The position numbers and the translations under genes are program-made. A DNA stretch of 38,158 bases from Oscillospiraceae bacterium. GTDB lineage: Bacteria > Bacillota > Clostridia > Oscillospirales > Oscillospiraceae. The stretch lies in the NCBI GenBank assembly GCA_031264545.1, contig JAISDV010000055.1, positions 1-38,158 of the forward strand, written 5' to 3'. The notes under the pieces are model-generated. The model saw only the letters and a list, made by a program, of their open reading frames with translations. It was not told where the DNA came from and made no database searches. Shown one piece after another: positions 32,042 through 38,158 of this stretch (position 1 is its first letter; the number at the start of each line of letters is the position of its first letter).

Positions 32042-33318
32042 AGGCCCGCACCCTCCTCCATGATCTCTCTGGGATGGCTGATATGCCCTGTTATCGCGCT
32101 GGCCGCGGCGACCGCGGGCGAAGCCAGATAGACCTCGCTTTCCGCATGGCCCATGCGCCCGACGAAATTGCGGTTCGTCGTCGAGACCGCGCGCTCGCCG
32201 GCTGCGAGTATACCCATATAGCCGCCGAGGCAGGGGCCGCAGGTGGGCGTGGAGACGATACAGCCGGCCTCCATGAAAATCTTGGTGTAACCGCGCGCGA
32301 TGCATTCCATATAGATTTTCGGCGTCGCCGGAATGACGATGCCGCGCAGGCCCTTTTTGATTTTCCGGCCCTCGAGTATCTCCGCGGCCGCGGCCATATC
32401 CGCGATATTGCCGTTGGTGCAGGAGCCGATCACGACCTGGTCGATCGCGATTTCCGCGCCCTCGACCGCCGGGCGCGCGTTCTCCGGCAGATGCGGCCAG
32501 GAAACGGTGCAGGGTATTTCGGACAGGTCGAGGTCGATCACGCGGGCGTATTCCGCGTCCGGGTCGGCCGCGTAGGCCGTCCATTCCCGGTCCCGGTGAT
32601 CCCGCATATAGTCGCGGGTTATATCGTCCACGGCAAAAATGCCGTTTTTCGCGCCTGCCTCGATCGCCATGTTCGCAATGGTGAGCCGGTCGCTCATCGT
32701 GAGGTCTGAAAGCCCCCAGCCGGAGAATTCCAGCGACTGGTAGAGCGCCCCGTCGACCCCGATCAGGCCGATCAGATGGAGAATGACGTCCTTTCCGCTG
32801 ACCCACCTGCCTTTTTTGCCGGTGAGATTAACCCTGATCGCGGCGGGAACCTTGAACCAGGTCTCGCCTGTCGCCATCGCCGCCGCCATATCGGTCGAGC
32901 CGACGCCGGTGGAAAACGCGCCGAGCGCGCCGTAGGTGCAGCTGTGGCTGTCCGCGCCGATAGCGGCCTCTCCCGGGGCGATCAGCCCCTTTTCGGGAAT
33001 CAGTGCGTGCTCGACGCCCATTTCGCCCACGTCGTAAAAGTGCGTAAGGCCGAAGCGCCGGGCAAAGCCGCGGCATTTTTTGCAGCCTTCGGCCGCCTTG
33101 ATGTCCTTGTTCGGAACAAAATGATCCATCACGAGCGCGATCCGCGCGCCGTCCGTCACCCGGTCGAAGCCGGCCGTCTCGAACGCGTCGATCGCGACCG
33201 GAGCGGTAATGTCATTTCCGAGCACGAGGTCGAGCCTGGCCTTGATGAGCTGGCCCGCCCGCACCTCGGGCAGCCCGGCGTGGGCCGCGAGGATTTTCTG
33301 CGTCATTGTCATCGCCAT
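32038..33318 (-). CDS. leuC: 3-isopropylmalate dehydratase large subunit
   Basis: A 426-residue aconitase-family [4Fe-4S] subunit that interconverts 2- and 3-isopropylmalate with LeuD. Cluster ligands are visible as the cysteine in VIGSCTNGNIADM and the pair in TPTCGPCLGGYMG. Other motifs are DHFVPNKDIKAAEGCKKCR, GADSHSCTYGALGAFSTGVGSTDMA and NRNFVGRMGH. The length fits the shorter archaeal/clostridial LeuC type that works with a separate small LeuD. AAAGGACAG lies ahead of the ATG, 36 bases after leuA. Confidence 0.97.
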   Translation of the reverse strand: MAMTMTQKILAAHAGLPEVRAGQLIKARLDLVLGNDITAPVAIDAFETAGFDRVTDGARIALVMDHFVPNKDIKAAEGCKKCRGFARRFGLTHFYDVGEMGVEHALIPEKGLIAPGEAAIGADSHSCTYGALGAFSTGVGSTDMAAAMATGETWFKVPAAIRVNLTGKKGRWVSGKDVILHLIGLIGVDGALYQSLEFSGWGLSDLTMSDRLTIANMAIEAGAKNGIFAVDDITRDYMRDHRDREWTAYAADPDAEYARVIDLDLSEIPCTVSWPHLPENARPAVEGAEIAIDQVVIGSCTNGNIADMAAAAEILEGRKIKKGLRGIVIPATPKIYMECIARGYTKIFMEAGCIVSTPTCGPCLGGYMGILAAGERAVSTTNRNFVGRMGHAESEVYLASPAVAAASAITGHISHPREIMEEGAGL

Positions 33319-33354
33319 AGCGAAACTGTCCTTTCGGAAGAAGTGCGGCGGCGC

Positions 33355-34863
33355 TCAGTATTTGGCGCCGACCGCCTTGTTGATACCGTTGATATAAGCG
33401 CGGATAGCCGATTCGATCACATCCGTAGACAGGCCGCAGCCTGTATAAAGGCCGCCGCCGCAGCGCAGCTTGACGACGGCCTCGCCCATTGCGTCCTCGC
33501 CGTCGGTCACGGCGTTGAGGCTGAAGCTTTCGAGCGATACCGCGAGCCCCGTGATCTTGTCGACGGCCTTAAATGAGGCGTCGATCGGCCCGGAGCCGAT
33601 GGCGGCTTCCTCGGCAACGCCGTCATCCCGCCGGATTTTGACGCAGGCGAGGTTCGTGATGCCTGTTCCGGCGCTGACAACGTGTCCCAGCAGCTCGTAG
33701 GTGGCGGACCCGCTGTGGCTGCTCGCCAGGGCAAGGGCTTCGATGTCGCTGTCTGTCAGGTTCTTTTTCTTGTCTGCGAGCGCCTTGAAGCGGACGAAGA
33801 TCGCATCCAGCTCTTCCTTCGTGACCTCATAGCCGAGCTGCGCCAGACGGTCGCGCAGGGCATGCTTGCCGCTGTGCTTGCCGAGCACCATCGCGTTCTG
33901 CGGGATGCCGACGTCCGCGGGCCGCAGGATCTCATAGGTCAGAGCATTCGCCAGAACGCCGTGCTGATGGATGCCGCTCTCGTGGGCAAAGGCGTTCGCG
34001 CCGACGATGGCCTTGCTCGGGGCGACCGGAACGCCTGTGACGGAGGAAAGCAGCTTGCTCGTCCTGTAGATCTGGCGGGTGTTCACGCGCGTCTCCGCCT
34101 GATAATATTCCCGGCGGGTGTGCAGCGCCATAACGAGCTCCTCGAGACTGGCGTTTCCGGCGCGCTCGCCGATGCCGTTGATCGTACACTCGACCTGGGA
34201 AGCGCCCGCGCGGACGCAGGCCAGCGAGTTTGCGACGGCCAGGCCGAGGTCGTCGTGGCAGTGGGCGGAAATGTCCACGTTTTCAATGCCCGGCGTGTAC
34301 TCGCGCAGGTAACGGATCAGCTCGAACATCTCCTGCGGGGTCGAATAGCCGACCGTATCGGGAATATTGATGACCGTCGCGCCCGCTTCGATGGCTGTCC
34401 CGCAGCACTTGACGAGAAAATCCCGATCCGAGCGGGAGGCGTCCTCGCAGGAAAATTCGAGGTCCGCGCAAAGGGCCTTGGCATACGAAACATGCTTTGC
34501 AATACTCTCCAGGACCTGCTCTCGCGTCATTTTCAGCTTATATTCCATATGTATATCGCTGGCTGCGAGGAAAATATGAATGCGCGGGTACTTCGCGTCC
34601 TTCACGGCATTCCACGCGGCGTCAATATCGCCCTGTGTGCAGCGGGCGAGACTGGCGACCTGGCAGCTTTTTACAGTCCGGGCGATAGCTTCAACGCTTT
34701 TGAAGTCCTCCGGGGAGGCGATCGCGAAGCCGGCTTCTATAATATCAACACCCAGCGCGTCGAGCTGTTTGGCGATCTGCAGCTTCTCAGAGAGGTTCAT
34801 GCTGCAGCCGGGGGACTGCTCACCGTCGCGCAGAGTGGTGTCGAACACCTTGATTTTTCTCAT
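33355..34863 (-). CDS. leuA: 2-isopropylmalate synthase
   Basis: A 502-residue enzyme that condenses acetyl-CoA with 2-ketoisovalerate, the committed step to leucine. It has the HMGL-like barrel with DTTLRDGEQSPG near the N-terminus, ISAHCHDDLGLAVANSLA (metal histidines), INGIGERAGNASLEE, and the C-terminal LeuA allosteric domain that binds leucine (about 390-502). The ATG at 34863 lies 10 bases after GGAGG; a GTG two codons upstream is possible. Transcription is controlled by a T-box leader. Confidence 0.96.
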   Translation of the reverse strand: MRKIKVFDTTLRDGEQSPGCSMNLSEKLQIAKQLDALGVDIIEAGFAIASPEDFKSVEAIARTVKSCQVASLARCTQGDIDAAWNAVKDAKYPRIHIFLAASDIHMEYKLKMTREQVLESIAKHVSYAKALCADLEFSCEDASRSDRDFLVKCCGTAIEAGATVINIPDTVGYSTPQEMFELIRYLREYTPGIENVDISAHCHDDLGLAVANSLACVRAGASQVECTINGIGERAGNASLEELVMALHTRREYYQAETRVNTRQIYRTSKLLSSVTGVPVAPSKAIVGANAFAHESGIHQHGVLANALTYEILRPADVGIPQNAMVLGKHSGKHALRDRLAQLGYEVTKEELDAIFVRFKALADKKKNLTDSDIEALALASSHSGSATYELLGHVVSAGTGITNLACVKIRRDDGVAEEAAIGSGPIDASFKAVDKITGLAVSLESFSLNAVTDGEDAMGEAVVKLRCGGGLYTGCGLSTDVIESAIRAYINGINKAVGAKY

Positions 34864-34889
34864 AACCACAGTTCCTCCTCATTTATGTC

Positions 34890-35172
34890 CGGAAAATAAA
34901 ACAACTCCGTCTCCCTGAAAGAAGACGAAGCTGAAACTCCGCGGTACCACTCCAATTGGCAGCAAGGCTGCCCGCTTTCGACATCTCATACGAAATATCG
35001 CCTCGTTGATAACGGTGAGGAGACCCGTTCACACCTACGGCCCCCGAAAGGCTTTCAATGGACTGCTCAAGGGTGAGTTCGCCTTTTCCCGGCATACCGC
35101 TTCGCACCGAACAGCGGCTCTCTGAATGCCGACGGGCAGGCTTTTTCCCTGTCACTGCATTTTTGCTTTGTT
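34890..35172 (-). ncRNA. T-box leader of leuA, likely tRNA(Leu)-sensing (CUC specifier)
   Basis: On the - strand the leader has AGAGAG and an apical GGTGCGAAGC loop in stem I, the specifier region GAACTCACC (CTC at 35075-35077), and the T-box TGGTACCGCGG (34939-34949) that pairs with an uncharged tRNA acceptor end. The competing terminator follows. The leucine specifier fits the downstream leuA. It was assigned by aligning with the ilvB leader: in both, the specifier lies 6 bases before GAGCAG. Confidence 0.87.
34891..34930 (-). terminator. leuA T-box attenuator terminator
   Basis: On the - strand CTTCGTCT and AGACGGAG (34923-34930 and 34905-34912) pair with one G-U, followed by TTGTTTTATTTT (34904-34893). 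It forms when charged tRNA fails to stabilise the antiterminator. Confidence 0.7.
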
Positions 35173-35179
35173 ATGTTAA

Positions 35180-35208
35180 AGGCTACACAAAGTTTCCGCG
35201 TTTGTCAA
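35180..35208 (-). promoter_or_regulatory. Promoter of the leuACDB operon
   Basis: On the - strand a consensus TTGACA (35203-35208), a 17-base spacer and TAGCCT (35180-35185), upstream of the T-box leader. The -10 is weak. Confidence 0.6.
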
Positions 35209-35302
35209 GAGGGGCAAAAGAAAAAATTTCTTTTTTCTGCAGTCTTATGCGTCTTTACCAAAAGAGATGGGGAGTAAGACAGATTTTGTTGTGGAGATAT
35301 AC

Positions 35303-35360
35303 GGCGTCCCGGCCTAAAAACCGGGGCGCCCGTAAAAAACCGGCGGACCTGACCGGTTTT
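35303..35360. other. Two hairpins between the divergent leuA and ilvB promoters
   Basis: GGCGTCCCGG/CCGGGGCGCC (35303-35330, one G-T pair) and AAAACCGG/CCGGTTTT (35336-35360) lie just before the ilvB -35. No T-run follows. They could insulate the two divergent promoters or bind a regulator; their role is unknown. Confidence 0.4.
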
Positions 35361-35375
35361 CAAAAAAATAAACAG

Positions 35376-35403
35376 TTGACAAGCGGCGTTTTCGTGATAT
35401 AAC
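35376..35403 (+). promoter_or_regulatory. Promoter of ilvBN
   Basis: TTGACA (35376-35381), 16 bases, TATAAC (35398-35403), ahead of the T-box leader. It is 167 bases from the diverging leuA -35. Confidence 0.65.
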
Positions 35404-35411
35404 ATGAGAAT

Positions 35412-35725
35412 AATCCTATAGCTTAAATGCTTTGATGGGAATGAGTAAGCTGGAAAGCGCGCCGCAGCGAGCTGCCGCCTCGGTGAAAGGCAGCGCCGGT
35501 TTCCGGGTGAATGTCCTCCCGGAGCAGTTTGCTGAAGGGCGGGGGCTCCGCCTGTGTAAGCATAACCGGTATCGCCCGTTACAGCGTCCGGCGTTGACTG
35601 ACGCCGCAGAGTGGTTTCTTCGGAGCGGTGCAGCGCGCCGGGGAAGCAATAAGAGTGGTACCGCAGAGGTCGTACAGCCTTTGTCTCTTGATGTTTTCAT
35701 ATAAGAGACAGGGGTCTTTTTGTTT
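35412..35725 (+). ncRNA. T-box leader of ilvBN, likely tRNA(Val)-sensing (GUC specifier)
   Basis: Stem I has GAGTAAGC, an apical GCTGCC..GGTGAAAGGCAGC loop, and the specifier strand GAATGTCCTCC (GTC at 35513-35515). The T-box is TGGTACCGCAG (35656-35666) and a terminator follows. The valine reading rests on alignment with the leuA leader, where the codon in the same place is CTC. Valine control of acetolactate synthase is biologically sensible. Confidence 0.85.
35678..35722 (+). terminator. ilvB T-box attenuator terminator
   Basis: CCTTTGTCTCTT (35678-35689) and AAGAGACAGGGG (35703-35714) form a 12-bp stem with two G-U pairs, followed by TCTTTTTG. It stops transcription when valine tRNA is charged. 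Confidence 0.8.
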
Positions 35726-35811
35726 ATTCGGTCTGATTTTTTGCTTCTGATCTTGGATTTGGCGTGCGGTGCCGGAGAAAGGCGAAAAGCTTCAATGGGG
35801 AGGAACGAGAC

Positions 35812-37476
35812 TTGAAACTGACAGGCGCGGAAATCATTATCGAGGTGCTGATCGAGCAGGGCGTCACCGATATTTTCGGTTATCCGGGCGGCGCCGCGCT
35901 CAATATCTATGAGGCGCTATACCACAGGCAGGACAGAATAAAGCATTATCTCGCGGCGCATGAGCAGGGCGCGACCCACGCGGCGGACGGTTATGCCAGG
36001 GCGACGGGAAAAACGGGCGTGATCCTGGCCACGAGCGGCCCCGGCGCGACAAACACGGTGACGGGCATTGCGACGGCCTATCTCGACAGCGTCCCCATGG
36101 TGGTCATAACGGCCAACGTCGGCACGAGCCTGATCGGAAAAGACAGCTTCCAGGAGGTTTTCATCGTCGGCATCACCCAGCCCGTGACCAAGCACAACTA
36201 CGCCGTGCGCGACATCACAAAGCTGGCCGAGACTCTCCGGGCGGCTTTCAGGATCGCGGGCAGCGGCAGGCGCGCGCCCGTCCTCGTCGATATTCCCAAG
36301 GATATTACGGCGGCGCTTTGCGAATTCACGCCCGCGCCGCGCTGGACGGAGCCGAAGGCGTCCTCCGCGCCGGTAAGCGCGCTTGAAAAAGTCGCGGCCC
36401 TGCTTGAAAAAGCCGAGCGGCCTGTCGTCTGCTTCGGCGGCGGCATCATCAGCAGCGAGGCCGGGGAGGAGCTGGTCGAATTCGTCAAAAAGGCGAAGCT
36501 TCCCACCTGTCACACGATCATGGGAACCGGCGTCATCGGCTTCGGCGACGGCCTGGATATGGGCCTCGTCGGTATGCACGGCAGCATGACCGCAAACTGC
36601 GCCATCGACGAAACCGACCTGCTGCTGGCTATGGGCACGCGCTTTTCCGACCGCGTCGCGCTGAACCCGCGCGACTTCGCCCCGCACGCGGCCATCGTCC
36701 AGTTTGATATCGACGAGAGTGAGATTCGAAAAAACGTCCTCATCGACCTCGCCGTCCTCGGGGATCTGAAGATGGAGCTCCGGCAGCTTATTCCCCTGAT
36801 AGGAGAAAAAGATCGCCCGGAATGGCTTAACAAGATAGCTTCATGGAAAAAGGAATATGATCTGGTAAACGGAAAGGACATTCCGGGCATTCGCCCCCAT
36901 GAAATCATGGCGGTTATCGGGGAGAAGGGCGGGCCGGAGGCCGCTATCACGACGGATGTCGGCCAGCACCAGATGTGGGCGGCGCAGTTCTGCAAAAAAA
37001 CGCGGCCGCGCGGCTTTCTGACGAGCGGCGGCTTAGGCACGATGGGCTTCGGTTACGGCGCCGCCATCGGCGCCGCGGTCGCGCTCGGGGGCCGGCCGGT
37101 TTTCCATATCACGAGCGACGGCAGCTTCCATATGAATATGAACGAGGCCTGCACTGCCGTGTCGAATAAATTGAAGGTCATCACGGTTATTCTGGACAAT
37201 AGGGTGCTCGGTATGGTACACCAGTGGCAGAGGGATTTTTACGGACGGCATTTCATTGCGACTGAGCCGGAGCGCGAAACGGACTACGTCAAGGTAGCCG
37301 AGGGCTTCGGCGCCCGCGGCTTCAGGGCGGAGACCCGTGAGGAATTTGAAAAGGCGGTCGGCGCGGCGCTGGCCGGCGGCGGCCCGAGCTGGATCGTCTG
37401 CCCCATCAGCCGGGACGAGAAGGTCCTGCCGATGATCCCGAACGGCGGCACGGTCCGTTCCGCGATTCTGGAATAA
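35812..37476 (+). CDS. ilvB: Acetolactate synthase large subunit
   Basis: A 554-residue ThDP-dependent enzyme that makes 2-acetolactate or 2-aceto-2-hydroxybutyrate for valine, leucine and isoleucine. FGYPGGAALNIYEAL, the catalytic glutamate in AAHEQGATHAADGYAR, and SGPGATNTVTGIATAYLDS are present. The metal-binding motif, normally GDG followed about 24 residues later by N, reads SDGSFHMN, with serine for the first glycine. The start is TTG at 35812, set by GGGGAGG 8 bases upstream and by homology beginning KLTGAEI; an upstream GTG lacks a site. Followed 12 bases later by ilvN. Confidence 0.95.
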   Translation: MKLTGAEIIIEVLIEQGVTDIFGYPGGAALNIYEALYHRQDRIKHYLAAHEQGATHAADGYARATGKTGVILATSGPGATNTVTGIATAYLDSVPMVVITANVGTSLIGKDSFQEVFIVGITQPVTKHNYAVRDITKLAETLRAAFRIAGSGRRAPVLVDIPKDITAALCEFTPAPRWTEPKASSAPVSALEKVAALLEKAERPVVCFGGGIISSEAGEELVEFVKKAKLPTCHTIMGTGVIGFGDGLDMGLVGMHGSMTANCAIDETDLLLAMGTRFSDRVALNPRDFAPHAAIVQFDIDESEIRKNVLIDLAVLGDLKMELRQLIPLIGEKDRPEWLNKIASWKKEYDLVNGKDIPGIRPHEIMAVIGEKGGPEAAITTDVGQHQMWAAQFCKKTRPRGFLTSGGLGTMGFGYGAAIGAAVALGGRPVFHITSDGSFHMNMNEACTAVSNKLKVITVILDNRVLGMVHQWQRDFYGRHFIATEPERETDYVKVAEGFGARGFRAETREEFEKAVGAALAGGGPSWIVCPISRDEKVLPMIPNGGTVRSAILE

Positions 37477-37488
37477 GGAGTGTGCAGG

Positions 37489-38013
37489 ATGAACGGTAAA
37501 AAAGCCATAGTAGCGCTGCTCGTTGAAAACAACGCCAACGTGCTCACCCGCGTTTCCATGCTCTTCGGCCGGCGCGGCTACAATATCGATTCCCTGACCG
37601 TGTCGGAAACGAACGACCCCGCGATTTCGCGTATCACCATCACCGCGCAGGGCGACGACAGGATCATCGAGCAGATCATCCTCCAGACAAAAAAGCTCGT
37701 CGAGGTCAAGGCCGTCCGGCTTGAGGACGAAAACGAGGCGATCCTGCGGGAGCTGCTGCTCGTCAAGCTCGAGGCGGACGAGGCCATGCGGGCCGCGATA
37801 CGTGAGATCTGCGATGTTTACAAAGCCGGCATTGTGGATTTTTCGGCGGAGAGCATTGTCTGCGAGCTGACGGGAAAGCCCAGCAAAATTAACGGATTTC
37901 TGGACGTTATCGGAAAATACCGGATATTGGAGCTCTGCCGGACGGGTGTGACGGCTATCGACCGCGGCGGCAAGATCATGCTCTGCGAAAACAAAGAGAG
38001 CCACAAATCCTGA
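37489..38013 (+). CDS. ilvN: Acetolactate synthase small (regulatory) subunit
   Basis: A 174-residue subunit. The N-terminal ACT domain (VALLVENNANVLTRVSMLFGRRGYNIDSLTVSETNDP) binds valine for feedback inhibition and activates IlvB. The C-terminal IlvN-type domain (about 85-174, LLVKLEADEAMRAAIREICDVYKAGIVDFS) completes it. The ATG follows AAGGAG; an in-frame GTG 9 bases upstream is less likely. Nothing recognisable follows in the last 145 bases. Confidence 0.96.
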   Translation: MNGKKAIVALLVENNANVLTRVSMLFGRRGYNIDSLTVSETNDPAISRITITAQGDDRIIEQIILQTKKLVEVKAVRLEDENEAILRELLLVKLEADEAMRAAIREICDVYKAGIVDFSAESIVCELTGKPSKINGFLDVIGKYRILELCRTGVTAIDRGGKIMLCENKESHKS

Positions 38014-38158
38014 CCGCGGCAAGCGGCGGGAGCGCGGATAACAAAAATAAAAGCCTGCGAATAGAAAGTCAATAGCAAAAAGAGAAATAATTCACAGGAG
38101 AAGAAGCGCGTAACAAAGAAGCCGCTGCGATCGAAGAGAACGTACCGGCCAATCGAAA

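Noticed and set aside
32042..32806. In-frame upstream extension of leuD through leuC.
   Set aside because: LeuD homology starts at 32041, the ATGA overlap and ribosome site set the start, and the extension is Arg-rich shadow sequence.

Overview
The window is GC-rich bacterial DNA with about 30 closely packed genes. It most likely comes from an anaerobic, Gram-positive-type Firmicute of the Clostridia (Oscillospirales-like). The clues are T-box leaders ahead of leuA and ilvB, a YtrA-type GntR regulator with its own ABC exporter, a VanW-domain protein, an S-layer-homology protein, long-form HPF, strong AGGAGG ribosome sites, and oxygen-sensitive radical SAM and CoA-ester reductase enzymes. No rRNA, tRNA, CRISPR array, prophage or insertion sequence was recognised.

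Left part (1-8041, + strand): an accessory catabolic block. Two BadF/BcrA-type ATPases, a small 2x[4Fe-4S] ferredoxin-like protein and two subunits of the benzoyl-CoA reductase / 2-hydroxyacyl-CoA dehydratase family form a complete ATP-driven reductase or dehydratase set. Both ATPases are short, which resembles the Azoarcus Bzd layout. They are followed by a CooC-like P-loop metallochaperone, a CsoR/FrmR-family metal sensor with a His-rich N-terminal tail, a class I CoA-transferase and an antibiotic-biosynthesis-monooxygenase (ABM) fold protein. The substrate is not evident. None of the usual downstream aromatic-ring hydration or hydrolysis genes is present. This block is the best candidate for an undescribed system.

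Middle (8042-27925): an ABC-2 exporter with its GntR regulator (- strand); mnmG (+); then htpG and a hemW-vanW-metG run (- strand), the run preceded by a promoter containing a perfect 24-bp palindrome; then ridA, an S-layer-homology protein and hpf (+); then a MacB/FtsX-like ABC system (- strand). The ATPase gene of that last system carries an in-frame amber codon exactly at the Walker A serine.

Right part (27926-38158): nadB-nadC (- strand), a leuA-leuC-leuD-leuB operon (- strand) and a divergent ilvB-ilvN pair (+). leuA and ilvB each sit behind a T-box leader. Aligning the two leaders with each other gives CUC (Leu) and GUC (Val) as likely specifier codons, so leucine and valine starvation would be sensed separately from the same divergent intergenic region.
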